Below the pieces are notes generated by a model. It was not told the DNA's origin and searched no databases. It saw only the letters and a program-made list of their open reading frames with translations. A stretch of 64,000 bases of DNA, taken from Malania oleifera (lineage: Eukaryota; Streptophyta; Magnoliopsida; Santalales; Ximeniaceae). Location of the stretch: assembly GCF_029873635.1 (NCBI RefSeq), contig NC_080428.1:64951101-65015100 (forward strand). The letters run 5' to 3'. This document shows, one piece after another, positions 49,601 through 60,255 of this stretch. Made by a program: the position numbers and the translations under genes. Each line of letters opens with the position of its first letter. The stretch's first letter is position 1.

Positions 49601-52476
49601 TAACATTCAATCAATAATATGTATGAAAATTTATATGTTTGCGTTCTTTAGGTAAAATTTGCATTTTTTACAGCTTCACAACATTTAGCAAATGCAATCA
49701 TAGAAATTTATATCAATTCATGCAATTTGGGATAATAGATTTATAAATATGCTCATAAATACAGTAAAGAAATAAGAATTGGGAATGAACTAATTCCTAA
49801 CAAAATAAGGTTCAATGTGATTTTATCCACACTATGTCAAACTCTCAAAAAAAAATTTAACCTTCATTATTTTAAAATTAAAATTAAAATGCTTAAAAAT
49901 TGTAAGCTTTTTTTTTTTAAAGAAAATATCATGAATACTAATTATTTTATAAATTTCATAACTCATAAGATTTTATGACAATAAAGAAGGAAAAGGAGAC
50001 ATGAGGACATGGAATAGCCTAGTAATAGTGTGCTCATACAGCCCTTTAATTAAGCAGGTTTCAAACCTCACCATTGAGGAAAAAATAAAAGAATGAAGAT
50101 ATATTACATTAAAAAAAAGGTAATCATTAATGGAGGGACAAAAGTAGTTTTGGCATCACAAAAGCGGTTCATGCAATCACATATTCACAATGAAAAATAA
50201 AAAGTGAATCCACCTTTTGAAGTGACATGATTTTAGCAATATGACTCTATGACAAAACTAGGCAATATCAATGCAACCTATGTGTTGTGAAAATAAAATT
50301 ATTGGTTAAACCATGCCAAAGCAGCAAAATATGATTGAAAGAACAAGAAGAAACATAACAGTTGAGTAACGACAGAAGAATATACACAAATAAGGGCCTC
50401 TAATCAAATTGAAAGAATAACATCTCATATATTAATTCCTCTTACAGCAATTTCTGGAGGAAAATCACAAAACTGAAGGGTGATATAATTTGATGAACGG
50501 GAGGTAGGAGGAATGACGTTCATTGAATTCTCAGCTTGCATGCTCCTCAAATTGATACTGCCAAAACCATGAATCTGAGAAAGCCAAATCATATAGAACA
50601 TAAACAGAACAGCAAAGATTGGTGAGAAAGAGGGATAACACCCAAGAAAGAAAAGAGAGATGACAAACACACGCAAGGCAGTTACAAAATCCATGTGAAT
50701 TAATAAAATATACAACAATGCTCAAAAATCAGAAAGTTAATATCAGATAAATTTTCCACATTCTAATCAAAAAGAAAAATTCTATAAACTAATCTATCAG
50801 GAAATGACCACCAAATGGGCTATTACATAAGAGAATAGACTCAACAAGCACTAATTGGCAAATCTCGATGCCAAGGACAAAACAATTGAAAGAAAAAACT
50901 ATATTTATTTACACACAAAAAATTATCACTACGGAAAGCCTGATCCACAAAGTTTTAAAGTAATTTCGTCACTTAGAATATAAATTCTAGACTTGGAAAA
51001 ATGACCCCGAAGAGATTGTTGCATTCCATCTCTGGCTCATCTTTTTAGCACTCAAAATTGGACCTGTCCTCAAAAGGTCAAACGCTTCCAAAAGCTAACA
51101 ATCAGATTATTATCATGATGCAGCATCCTGGTCAAAGAGTGATCAACATGATGAGGGAAATAAAGAGGCTGAAGTTCAATTGCTTTAAGCAACTATGAAT
51201 CAGTTTGGTCCCAACAGAATGGATGCTATATTGAGGATTTCTGAAAAAAGTGAACATTGGTTCTAAGCAAGCTTCACTAAAATATCATGTATCCTCAAAA
51301 AGGCATCTAGAACTGAAGTTTAATAGAGTTGGTTGAACAGGAACTCAATAAACCACTTCAAAGATATAGGATTATGAACTATGATAGAATGAAATTGACA
51401 GGAAAAAATCAGTTACCAAGAAGTTACGAGCACGTCGCAATAGCTAATATTCTAAGAATCTAATTACACAAAAAAAAAAAATCTATAAAACTTAATTATG
51501 AAGGGAATTCAGTTTTTTGTCTAGTTGAACTCCCCTCGCCAATTTTTCTTGAACACAATGCAGACAATATAGTCCTATGAACCGATGTGAGGGAAGTTCA
51601 TGAGAATTAGCCTATAATTAATGATAGAAAATACAAATGCTCCCTTAATATTGCTTTATCACTTAATCTACCCCTTCATGATTCGTCTCAATGAAGCGGA
51701 GATTTGAAATCAGTAACTGCCCCAACTTGTAACTAGATTAGACACTACACAGTATCTCTTTGAGAGCAAGGATAAGAAGTACAAAGCACCACTGAACTTG
51801 GTTTTGGTGGCTCATCAAAAATGTAAACGATTCATGATTAAGTCTGCAATTTTTGGTGTGCAGATTGAACACAGAATCCAAAAACGTATGCTTACTGCGA
51901 ACCGCCTTCATATTTCTCTACATACCAAATCCGCTTGCTTGGCATAAATAAACAGTATAGACTCTCGGCAAATCTTTCCATTTTATACACTTCTTTCATG
52001 ATTTTTGGAGCTTTGATGTATTCCAAGGAGAGCCAATCTTCCAGATTCTATATGCGCAAACACAAACACGAATTCCTATAACCCTAACACTTAAAACAAA
52101 GACAAAACAAGACGCAGACAAACCAAGATTGATAAAGCAGGTTGACAAAACCAAGTCAAAGATTTAAAACAAAGGGGGCCAACCTGGTGCACAAAAAGTA
52201 GGCCTTGACGGGAATTTTTCCAAATTCCTCATCTTCTTCGGCTTCGAATGCGTACTTGTGAGCAGAATCGTGTGACCCAAAAACAAATTCATCGCCATAA
52301 ACAGATGTGGGCGCTGGGATCGCAGAAAAAGAGCTGAATCTGAAGAATTGCCTTATGGGGCTTGAAGGGGGTACGAGGTGGAGAGGTTTGAATGGGAAGT
52401 CAGTTCTGGGGAGGTGAGATTTGGATCCTCTGGCGATGTGGCTGAGGAGACGAGAGCCTCCCCGTCTCCCCCCCAT
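22656..52476 (-). CDS. RRG: RETARDED ROOT GROWTH homologue (DUF155/RMD1 family), seven exons over 30 kb
   Basis: Exons in coding order: 52476-52184, 50557-50446, 36898-36739, 36199-36051, 35820-35669, 23349-23235, 22796-22656. Every intron is GT-AG, phases agree, and the product is 373 residues, the length I recall for Arabidopsis RRG (At1g69380). Residues 1-75 are Arg/Ser-rich and fit a mitochondrial presequence. DUF155 follows: [12 protein letters not shown] (about 87-98), [30 protein letters not shown] (149-161), [40 protein letters not shown]-type motif (here SGTFTM), [20 protein letters not shown] and [22 protein letters not shown]-terminal hydrophobic stretch (about 347-365) is the expected membrane anchor. 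Arabidopsis RRG is mitochondrial and needed for cell division in the root meristem; the molecular activity is unknown. Introns 2 (36899-50445) and 5 (23350-35668) are filled with nested transposons, yet no exon shows damage. The paralogue RRL is the alternative name. Confidence 0.93.
23767..24439 (+). repeat. 5' LTR of the intron-5 gypsy element
   Basis: Pairs with 30996-31871. It contains a TATAAATA box at about 24191 and a short CT repeat near 24250. Boundaries are estimated from where similarity to the right copy begins and ends. Confidence 0.65.
25602..25988 (-). mobile_element. Miniature LTR element (TRIM-like) inside the gypsy element
   Basis: Two direct repeats, about 25602-25735 and 25832-25988, share GTGAGGTATT, CTATAAAAGG, TCATATAGTTGGA and TTATAAGCCCAAGATC. 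The right one begins TGTAAGAG and ends CGTTACA. Immediately to its left the minus strand reads TTTGGTATCAAAGACACC, close to an initiator-Met primer-binding site. About 390 bp in all, with no coding capacity, which is the TRIM layout. The left repeat's outer end is not clear. Confidence 0.6.
26744..28500 (+). repeat. Three tandem units of about 305 bp
   Basis: Units start at about 26744, 27053 and 27357 with CTTGGGARTGATACAAAG-like phrases followed by TCCTCCTCCT, later GGTCAAGATCT-like and GTTGCTCTCCCTATC-like phrases, and TAAGAAGTTCAATATATCC at the end. The third unit is split by the 880-bp element at 27436-28315 and resumes after it. Tandem repeats of this kind are common in the non-coding part of plant gypsy elements. 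Confidence 0.75.
27436..28315. mobile_element. Non-autonomous MULE-like DNA transposon (880 bp)
   Basis: Starts ATGGTTTGAAATCGCGGTAA and ends as its inverted relative (minus strand ATGGTTTTTAATGACGGCC). The subterminal parts on both sides are rich in GTAACGG/CGTAACG words. Flanks are GAGATAACC (27427-27435) and GAGATAATG (28316-28324), 7 of 9 bases alike, suiting the 9-bp duplication of Mutator-like elements. The interior is AT-rich without a transposase. It interrupts a tandem repeat unit, which confirms the boundaries. A hAT origin (8-bp duplication) is less likely. Confidence 0.75.
29158..29464. repeat. Direct tandem duplication of 154 bp
   Basis: Unit 29158-29311 is repeated at 29312-29464, both starting ACATTGAGGGTGG and ending TCTTTCTCCAAG, with only about ten differences. 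The copies are much more alike than the LTRs of the surrounding element, so the duplication is younger than the element. Confidence 0.88.
30996..31871 (+). repeat. 3' LTR of the intron-5 gypsy element
   Basis: Pairs with 23767-24439 and is about 200 bp longer because extra sequence including a SINE (31331-31405) lies inside it. Ends are approximate. Confidence 0.65.
31331..31405 (-). mobile_element. tRNA-derived SINE head inside the 3' LTR
   Basis: On the minus strand the sequence reads GTGCTACAATGGTTAGGA (A-box-like), then GGTCACGATCCC (B-box-like), then a short A run. The surrounding stretch (about 31206-31405) has no counterpart in the other LTR, consistent with an insertion. Short and diverged; the tail end is uncertain. 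Confidence 0.5.
31872..32690. other. RRG intron 5, unassigned sequence
   Basis: No exon, terminal repeat or coding domain recognised. A Pro/His-rich minus-strand frame (32417-32677) has no recognisable motif and is probably chance. Confidence 0.45.
32691..32830. mobile_element. hAT-like terminal segment
   Basis: Begins AGGGGTGGCAAAAGGGGTTA and continues with repeated GGGTTAAC/GACCCGTTAA/AACGGGTCA words, as in the ends of plant hAT elements. No matching right end was found, so it is a fragment at best. It borders a GC-rich block (32930-33300) very unlike the rest of the intron. Confidence 0.35.
32930..33850. other. GC-rich block of foreign character in RRG intron 5
   Basis: 32930-33300 is about 55-60 percent GC by eye in an otherwise AT-rich intron. 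33480-33530 is a GATGAT/ATGATG repeat. 33640-33800 has a 60-residue plus-strand frame ([20 protein letters not shown]...) that looks gene-like but that I do not recognise. With the kinase fragment this looks like a patch of captured host sequence. Confidence 0.4.
33286..33390 (-). pseudogene. Fragment of an LRR receptor-like kinase gene
   Basis: 35 codons on the minus strand read [18 protein letters not shown] followed by [17 protein letters not shown]. This is kinase subdomains VIb-VII of an LRR receptor kinase of the GSO1/GSO2 kind (usual form HRDIKSSNILLD...[15 protein letters not shown]). The DFG motif is kept; the catalytic HRD motif is not complete, and kinase sequence on either side is lost or unrecognisable. 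It lies in intron 5 of RRG on the same strand as RRG, next to a hAT-like end and a GC-rich block, so capture by a DNA transposon is possible. Too short to function. Confidence 0.7.
34455..35265. mobile_element. Possible decayed DNA transposon with TTCGGTT-type ends
   Basis: The left end has TTCAGTTCGGTTTTTCAATT (34461-34480); the right end reads on the minus strand TTGGTTCGGTTTGGTTCAGT. Such CGGTT-rich inverted ends mark several plant MITE/hAT families. The middle part (34680-35090), with TCCCACATTGGAGATGC, resembles an LTR fragment, which may be a later insertion. No target duplication found. Confidence 0.3.
36900..37969. other. RRG intron 2, part next to exon 3
   Basis: AT-rich intron sequence with a few homopolymer runs and no recognisable element before the LINE begins. 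No exon-like frame. Confidence 0.5.
40634..43862 (-). mobile_element. RTE-type LINE (LINE 2), near full length, inserted in LINE 1
   Basis: A 3.2-kb LINE on the minus strand with a perfect 9-bp target duplication ATTGTAGAA (40625-40633, 43863-43871). The duplication falls inside LINE 1, whose sequence resumes on the other side. Minus-strand frames in order: endonuclease (43749-42829: [46 protein letters not shown]), linker (42697-42506, 42499-42239), reverse transcriptase (42099-41911 [11 protein letters not shown]; 41752-41525 [15 protein letters not shown]; 41515-40997 [12 protein letters not shown] with an intact ADD, then [17 protein letters not shown]). The 3' end carries the TTG tail. 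The frame is interrupted about six times and the endonuclease motif usually LQETKW reads LHKAKW, so it is inactive. Confidence 0.9.
43901..44067 (-). repeat. 3' LTR of the LINE-1-embedded copia element
   Basis: 167 bp, starts TGTGATTTTGATTAA, ends CTCTAACA; matches 48830-48999. Confidence 0.88.
48830..48999 (-). repeat. 5' LTR of the LINE-1-embedded copia element
   Basis: 170 bp, starts TGTTGAGATTTTGATTAA, ends CTCCAACA, followed directly by LINE 1 sequence (ACGGCTATAAGGCCGG). Confidence 0.88.
49459..50445. other. RRG intron 2, part next to exon 2
   Basis: AT-rich intron sequence, no element ends or coding frames recognised. Confidence 0.5.
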
Positions 52477-53133
52477 TCACCGCAACCCTTTCTCTGCAAT
52501 TCACCGCGAGCAATGCTCGGTCCGGTTAGCCGTAGTTAGTGCTATCTACTGCGCGCTCTATCTTTCTCCATCATGTTGTTGCGTCGGAGTTTTTCAGTTA
52601 TATATTTCCTACCAAACTATATTTTGAAAAATATTTTCAAGAATGACAAAAAAAATTAGCATAATAAAGAAAATTCGATTATTCCTGTTTAACCTAGTTA
52701 TCATATTTTTAGATTCTTTTAATTTTAATCGTAAATGTGTTTATTTTTTTCAGTTAAATAATAATTTATGAAAAATATTAAAATCATAAAAATTAAAAAT
52801 ATTAATAATAAAATTAATTATAATTATCTAACATAATTATTATATTTTTAATTTCACTTTTTAATGCTTTGAGAATAATCTTATTATATATAAAGGTTGA
52901 AAATATAACTACAAATTTTTTTTTTGAGAATTTTTATTATTTTTTCAATTTTCTAAAAAATTAAGGATATTTTTTTATTTCAAAAAAATTGTATGCCCAA
53001 TAATTAAACTGCATATTACACTGAATTTTCAATTTAAAGTAAAATTGTAACCTAAAAATTCGAAAATCTTAAGTTTTAACATTTAGGATTTAGTTAGTTC
53101 ATTATTAAAATATTTTTTTACTTTCTTTTATAC
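52477..53133 (-). promoter_or_regulatory. Likely promoter and 5' leader of RRG
   Basis: The first 120 bases upstream of the RRG start codon are GC-richer and CT/GCG-containing, as a leader and core promoter would be; beyond 52620 the sequence becomes extremely AT-rich. No TATA box is convincing. Placement is by position only. Confidence 0.4.
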
Positions 53134-54429
53134 TGTGACAATTCTAGACATCCCATTTTGTTTAGAATTTATATAATAAAAAGTGGGTAAAATTTATTAA
53201 TTTCATGAAATGAGAAAATATAGGAAAAATTATGAATACAATGAAAATGAATTTTTACATTCAAAATAAAAAATAAAAAAATAATATGTGGGTCAGCGAC
53301 TCAGCATCTTCGGTTTCAAACCTACAAAAGAAATTCCAACAATTAGACATGTGGAAATGTGAAAAAGTTGAAATAAATTTGATTGATTAAATTGGGTGCA
53401 GATTTATTTAATCAAGATTAAATTGAATGAATCTCCAAGCCTATAAATAAATGATTTCAAAAAGAGACAAGCACAGACAAACACACAGATGAACACAAAG
53501 TAAAGAAATGAATTGGTTAAGAATTGCTAAGAGTATCAAAGCTTGAAGTTGAGAAGTTAAAGGAAGATAAAAAATCAAAAAAGTTTGAGTTGCAGAAGTA
53601 ATGGAAAATTGGCAATGGAAAATCAAAGTAGCAGGCTTAAAAATTAGAGAAGTTAGAAGACAAAAATTTGTTTCCTTTAATTTTATTTAGTTATGTTTTA
53701 CTTTTTTGGATAATTAAAATTGCAAAATTTTAAATTAAAATTTTTGTGATTTGAATGTAAGTAGGAATTTTAATCTAAATTGATTACTCACATCCGAATT
53801 CAATAATCCATATTTGGATCGAAATTCTCATATTTAATTACGTGAGATTCGACCCGAAAACTCGAGTCAACTTGACCCGGGCCCAGGTCAACTAACTCGA
53901 ATACCCAATCCAGGTCCAATGACTCGAGTCTTACCCAAACACGTGGACCTAAGCCGATGTTGACTTGAGTTAGCCTAGCCCATTTAGCCTGTTTCCTCTC
54001 TCTCAACCCAAATGGGCTTAATCCAATTAAAACTCAAACCGAGGTTTAAGCCCAAAATACATTAGGCCCAATTAGGCTTGACTAAATCTAAGCCAATTGA
54101 CCGACAACCAATTTAACCCAACTAATTTTAGCCCAAAGCCCATCCAAGTCATTCGGCTAACCTAACCAAGCCCAACATACAGGCCTAACCTGACCTAGCC
54201 CAAGACCCTGCAGCTCCAACCTAACTAAAATCATAAACCCAACCCTAATCTAACCTAGGTCAATGCTTAGGTCAAACAAACCATTTTCCCCTATTTGGAC
54301 TCCAAGAAATATAAAACAATAGCTTGCAAATTCTTAAAACAAGTCTCAAGAAAAAAATGCAAAAACAATAAAAATAAATAAAGCTAAGGAAACTTATCTG
54401 TAGTAGTTCATAGGTTGGTTTTCATAAAT

Positions 54430-54790
54430 CAACCAGCAAAAAAAAGGATTAGAAAAAAATTGGAAAAGAGAGAGATCAAATAAGAGACGGAGAATAGAGA
54501 AATAGAAATCAGAAAGAAAAAAAGTGGGAGAAAGAATGAGACAGAGAAGCGAAAAATAGAGAGAAGAGAACAAAAATAATAGAAAAGTAATAGAGAAAGA
54601 GAGAGAGATATGCGAGAAACAGAGAGAAAGAAAGAAAGGGAGAGTAGAGAAAGAGAGAACAAGGAAGAGCACGGGAGTGCAGAGAGAGAGACAGCAGAGA
54701 GACGGTAAGAGAGTGGTGCGAGGGAGAAGAAAGAGAGAGAAAGAATAGAAGTGGAGAGAAAAAAGAAAAGAAAATAGAGAGAGGGAAAAA
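54430..54790. repeat. GA-rich purine tract
   Basis: About 360 bp nearly all purine on the plus strand, mostly GAGA and GAAA words with no fixed period. Part of the LTR remnant around it. The Ser/Phe/Leu-rich minus-strand frames over it are composition artefacts. Confidence 0.8.
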
Positions 54791-54801
54791 TGGGGATTAT
54801 A

Positions 54802-54836
54802 TGTAATGACCCCAAAAATATATATATGATCAAAGC

Positions 54837-54875
<39 letters not shown>

Positions 54876-57302
54876 GTCATTAAGTTAACATCAATACAGA
54901 TGTGTTTTTCTGTATGATCCTTGATTTCATGTTTGATACCTAAGAAAGACCCTATCTTAACGAGTGTTCAAAGACCATTGCGACTCAGTCGCTCCCTAAA
55001 GGTCAACTTGGTTAAAATGGAATTCCATAGATAAATAAGGTAAACATTGTTTGTACACGTAAATAAGTACATATACATAAAATAATATTTTGACTGACAT
55101 AATTTGTAAAAATATATGATAAAATAATAATAAATCCTATGCAGGACCCACATGATCAGGTGGCGTCCACACGAGTATCAGACTCGAACTTGCTTCGACA
55201 TATCAACTACAGTCTTCATGCACCAAAAATCTTCACGCAATCCATATGTACCTACAAAGAGTTACGAATTGAAGTGTATTTTAAATGTATGTGCTTGTGT
55301 GAGGATTGAACTGTAGGACATAGGTCGACTAATACCGTTCTACATCAATGTGCTTATAAACACTTCATAAATTTCACAATACAGGTGATCATTCCTACAT
55401 CCAGCGCATATGAAGCCCACAAAATTGTGTGGAGCCCACATGAGTCTCGAAGCCGTGTGGGGCTCACATGAGTTTTCGAAATTCGAATTTAATTATTCTT
55501 TCATAATAAATACTAAAATATAGCTTAAAATAATAATAATGATAATAATAATAATAATTTTTTAAAAAATAATCAATTAATTAATTAAGTAAATTAATTA
55601 AATATTAATTAAACGGGAGTGTCGGCAAGCACTCACATTTTTCCCACATGTACCCCCATCCCAATCACATACCTCTCATCCTAAGCTCATCTCATGCACA
55701 TTCCTTGCACATTTATTTATTTTTAAAAAATTAGAATTTCACCCCTCTCCCCACACTTTTACAAATTTCATTTTATTCTCCAAAATTTTCCTATAAATAT
55801 GAAGCTCTCAACCTTCATTTTTCACAAAAAAAAATTTCAAAGGAAGCGAAAGATTAGCGAGTGAACAAATTAGTGGTAGAAGAAGAATTTTTATAATAAT
55901 TAAAATTTTCACTCACTCACTTTTTCTGATTTCATTTTTCTGAGATATTCGTTATGATCATCTCACAAGGTTAAGTAAGAGTAAGTAAATTTTATTATAT
56001 TAGATCTTTATTAAAATTTACACCTAAATTTATTTGTAAGTAAATTTTGATTATGTTAATTATTTTCATAAATTTTCTCGAGTTTATTTTTATGAATATT
56101 TAATTATACAAGTTTTATTTTTAATATACTTGTGTTTATTTTTGAGTTAAGAAATGTTCTAAATCCCTCTGGTATTTTACAACATTAATTTTTATTCAAA
56201 AAAATATTTTAAATATGAAAATCGTGTGGCATGAGTTTATTTTTATGTTACATATTTCACGAAAATATGAGTAAAGATGACATGAGTTTATTTTTACGTT
56301 ACGTATTTCACGAAAATATGAGTAAAAATGATATCTTCATGATATTATTTTAATTGCATAAATTATATATTAAGATGTTTTCAAAATCCCTTATGATTCA
56401 GAGGATACAAAAAATTACAAAAGCTTTAAATTGTAACTTAAAGTTTAAACGGATCAGAGTGCATCTACACTGTTTATAGAGTGGTTTTATATGACAGTGG
56501 ATTTCTCCTGAGTGCACACCTGGATCGAATCAGTGTTTAAGAGGGAAAATCTCACTTAATGATGATGTACATTGATTTAATTTGGCCGGCCAGCCAGTTA
56601 AGTCTACTCTTCAGATCACACAACCCAATCATGGGGGTAAACATAATTTACGATTAATAGACCTAAGGTGGTTTTTATAGTATATATGTATATACATATT
56701 TAATTACGTGAACAGAACTATTGATAATTTGAAGGAAAAATATATGTTTATGCGAATGGGGGCATCTTTGTGCCTAAATGATTATATGGTTATAGTTTTA
56801 AAGTAAAAATTTTAAGTTTAGTTTAACATTTATAGTATATGATTATAAAATTTTACTGTTATAGATGATAATAAAAGTTTTATACAAAAAATTTTAAATT
56901 TATATTTATTTTAAAAGCAGTTTTGAAGTTATGATATTAAATATTATTTTACGAAATTATAATATTATGAAAACTCATTTTGGTAACACACTAATAATAA
57001 TCATATTTACTTACTGGTCGTCTCACCCCAATCATTATTTTACATTTGAGATAATTTTGAAGAGTGTACCAAAAATCTGGCATAGCAAGTGCATAGACGG
57101 AAATATAAATAGCAAAGTAGAATAAAAATTTAGCATAATACAATTTAAAATATGTTAGTGTATTTTAGAATTTTAGAAATTTCAATTTTAATATTTGAGA
57201 CGTGTATTTTTAATAAAGTTATTTAGTGCTCTAGTAATAAAAATAATTGAAACTTACTGAATAAAATTTATATAGGAACCCACTCGAGTTTGGGTCCTTA
57301 CA
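54802..57302. mobile_element. Solo LTR, Ty3/gypsy type (LTR B)
   Basis: 2,501 bp starting TGTAATGACCCC and ending GGGTCCTTACA, flanked by TTATA on both sides (54797-54801, 57303-57307). It shares with LTR A and LTR C the CGTGTGGCATGAG phrase (56226-56238), a TATA box (CCTATAAATA, about 55791), a TAAGTCTACTCTTCAGATCACACAACCC-like block (near 56600) and a GTCTCACCCCAAT phrase (near 57020). In place of the GTCGAC array it has a doubled GTGTGG-RGC-CACATGAGT unit (near 55436 and 55468). No internal region, so a solo LTR. Confidence 0.88.
54837..54873. repeat. ATA trinucleotide microsatellite
   Basis: About 12 tandem TAA units inside the first 75 bases of LTR B. Confidence 0.9.
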
Positions 57303-57544
57303 TTATATATATATACACACACACACACAAATAGGATACGTGTCACCATATGAACGATGACACGTGGCGCATCTAGGATCGCGTATTTAAGGAGTGGTGT
57401 GATGCAATCCTGACTATCCAATATGTGTTTACTCTGGACGCCCAGATCACTATTGTGTTAAATTCTTTGGGCGAGCTACGTTCTGCCACATGATGGGTGA
57501 CGTCATGCTGACATCACCCTGCTGTAGAAAATTCAAAAACATAA

Positions 57545-59331
57545 TGTTAAACATCCCACCCAAGAGTATATAATCCAAAGGGGAGGGGTGAATGGACTCT
57601 TTTAGCGAATTCAAGATTTTCTCTACAAAATAAAGCTCTTGCCAAGATTCAAGCAATTAAATAAAAAAATATCAAATATAAATCAAGCACGAGATAAATA
57701 ATAAAGAGTAGGGAGAGAGAAGTTTAACATCGGGATTTAACGTGGTTTGGCACCAATCCTACGTCCACACCTTAGCACCAAGCCAAGGATTCCACAATCC
57801 ACTGAAGTACTCCTTCACCTGCAGAGCAAGTCTTACAACTCGGGGACCAATCCCTACACTCATGAACAAATCCCTACTTGCTCACAAAGAGTCTTCGCCA
57901 AGCGGTTCACCAAGAACCCTCACAATGATTCACAAAGAACTTTACAAGAAGAAGATGATTACAATGAAAATGCTCCTTGAATGAACAAATATTAAATACA
58001 AAGCAAACCTCACACTTCTCTCTCATTAATTGAATCAAACACAATTAAAGAAAAAAAGAGATGAGCACTTGTAAATATGAACGAAGATGCAATATTTTAG
58101 GTTTTGGAATCAAGGATATTTTTAACTATATGCTTGTATAAATCATCAAAATCATACTAAACAAGTCTATGGACTTATATTTATAGCCAAAAAACCAAAT
58201 TAGTTGTTATTGGACCGTTGGGAGTGAATCCCAACAAAAACTAGTCGTTTCTAGCCATTATTGCACATTTATTACATCTTGTCGAAACCACTGGTCGACC
58301 ATTCTCCTGTACTAGTCAACCAGTCACCTGGTCTGTGAGAAGAAATTGGCCACTGGAAAAGCTGGTCAACCATTCCCTTGCATTGGTCGACCATTCTTCT
58401 ACACTGGTCAACCAGTGCCCTAAATCAGAAAAAGTCATCAACATAAAAGTTGTGGGATTTTTTCTTATCTTTCCATAGACACCAAGATTGCCCTTTTCGG
58501 AATTTTCTAGCAAAAGTTATATCTTAAATACCGAAGGGTGTTTAGGACTTGAGGCGCACTATGTTAGTCGGTGATTACTCTATTTTTCCTTATCAAAAAG
58601 CCTTTTAAAGTCTTAAAACATTTTTGGACAAAAGTATATGAAATATATTAAGTCTAATGAAGATTAAAACTTATCAAAGTGAATTTCCATTTGAATATAA
58701 GATATCTTGATTAAGAAAATACATTTGAAAACTTATTTGGATTTCTTATATACTTCCATGTCCTTTATGAAAATAAGCTTTGACTTTCTTTAGTGCTTAG
58801 GACATAAGACTCGTTTTGACACAACCAAAACTAAGTATGAAAATATTTATAAAGTCAAGATGTTTGAAACTTTTCCCTTTAGAAAACATATTTGAGTTTA
58901 GGATTCATTTGACAAACTCTTAAGTTTAACTTTGAAAATCATGAAAGTTGAGTTTGTGATTTTAGTACAATCCTATAAACTCAAGTGTCATAGTATGCAT
59001 GCATTTGCTTAACTCTTGTTCAGAAATCATGCAAGAAACAAAACACAAGAGTTACAACATAAACTACCTCAAACACACATCCCATTACATATAATTAAAC
59101 AAAAAGCTTCCTTTGGTTGTGCTTGTGTCCTTTATGAGTGAGTGTCCATTTGATCTTTCTACTTCGAACGTCAACTCGGTCCGATCTTTACCTTTTATCT
59201 TAGTACTTCATGTAATTGCCACTAAACTTGTACTAAACATGATCTGCAAAGATTGGAAACACTAGGAACAACATATAGGTTAATATCATCAAAACATATA
59301 AACCAAGATAGTGTAGTCACCATGGTTAACA
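57545..59331. mobile_element. Solo LTR, probably Ty1/copia (LTR D)
   Basis: 1,787 bp starting TGTTAAACATC and ending GGTTAACA, so the termini are inverted TGTTAA/TTAACA, flanked by CATAA on both sides (57540-57544, 59332-59336). It contains GATTTAACGTGGTTTGGCAC (near 57733), a phrase common in plant copia LTRs, and an array of CTGGTCGACCA/CTGGTCAACCA words (58290-58425). There is no coding part, so it is a solo LTR. The long LTR suggests a SIRE-like branch, as inference. Confidence 0.85.
58290..58425. repeat. Short repeats of GGTCGACCA/GGTCAACCA in LTR D
   Basis: Six or seven copies of the near-palindrome (C)TGGTCRACCA(G) occur within 135 bp, in two alternating forms, with a shared ATTCTYCTGTACT-like linker. 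Confidence 0.65.
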
Positions 59332-59714
59332 CATAATTATTATAAAGTGGTGCCATGTGTCACCACCAATAGTTGACACATGGTCACTCTCCCCAAGTTG
59401 ATCAAACCCGGTTCAACCAATCTAAATTTTTTGAACCGTCGACTTATTTATTTAATTTTATAATTTATTTTTTATTTTTTAAAAATTCAAAAAAATTTTA
59501 AAAATTAGAAAAATAAATGAAAATTACTTGAGTTATTTTGACTCAAATAAAAAAAAAAGGAAAACCAAAATACCAAAAATGAAGAAAATGTCTTTAAAAT
59601 TCTTAGAAAATTTTATAAAAATGTTAAAAAAATTTCAAAAAATTTTAAAACATTTTGAAAAAATCAAGGGAAGTTTTAAAGATTCTTTTTTATCAAATTT
59701 AATGAATTTATTTG

Positions 59715-59716
<2 letters not shown>

Positions 59717-59752
<36 letters not shown>
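59717..59752. repeat. TTA trinucleotide microsatellite
   Basis: About 12 tandem units within the LTR remnant. Confidence 0.9.
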
Positions 59753-59754
<2 letters not shown>

Positions 59755-60255
59755 TCTATTTTTGTATGTGTGTATCTCAATGAACAAGCAAAGGATAAAG
59801 AGATATTTCATACCTCACCTATATTAGTTTTCAAGGGGGGTTTATCTAATAAGACCCCCCTTTAGAGATCTTATTAGATATTCATAAAATTGCACCATAT
59901 TTTATATTTTATTTTAAAATTTTAATATTTATTTAGGTTTTTTTTTAAATAGTTAATTAAAGACAATTAGATTAAATTTAGGGATATATAATGATTAATT
60001 ATGTATCTTTCGTAGAATGGATGTATAGGGGGTGCTAGTACCTTCCTCTCACATAACTAAACTCTCAATCCCAACTCTAGTAAAAGTAGATCGAGACTAT
60101 TGGTTCCTTGACCTAAGATTAGTCTAGAGACCAATCAACAAGTAGTAATTAGGTGAACTAACCATACTTAAGTAAATAACAAGTTAGTGGCAACTCCATC
60201 AAACTTTTATTATTATTATTCCTTACTATTCTGGACCCTTCTTCGGGACGTTACA

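Larger units (their letters stand above)
53134..60255 (+). mobile_element. Gypsy LTR remnant (Tat/Athila-like), split by two solo LTRs
   Basis: The right end (about 60030-60255) has the phrases GGGGGTGCTAGTACCTTCC, AGTGGCAACTCC and CTTCGGGACGTTACA, the usual 3' end of long LTRs in the Tat/Athila group. The GGGCCC- and GGGCTTAA-rich stretch at 53840-54240, followed by a GA-rich block (54430-54790), is likewise typical of their U3 region. Removing the two solo LTRs with their duplications makes the remaining pieces run on smoothly. The proposed left end, TGTGACAATTC at 53134, is a guess. No target duplication and no internal region were seen. Old and broken. Confidence 0.5.

Noticed and set aside
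54394-54833. Long minus-strand frames rich in Ser, Leu and Phe that could pass for membrane proteins
   Set aside because: They are translations of a GA-rich purine tract; overlapping frames give the same composition and no homologue is suggested.
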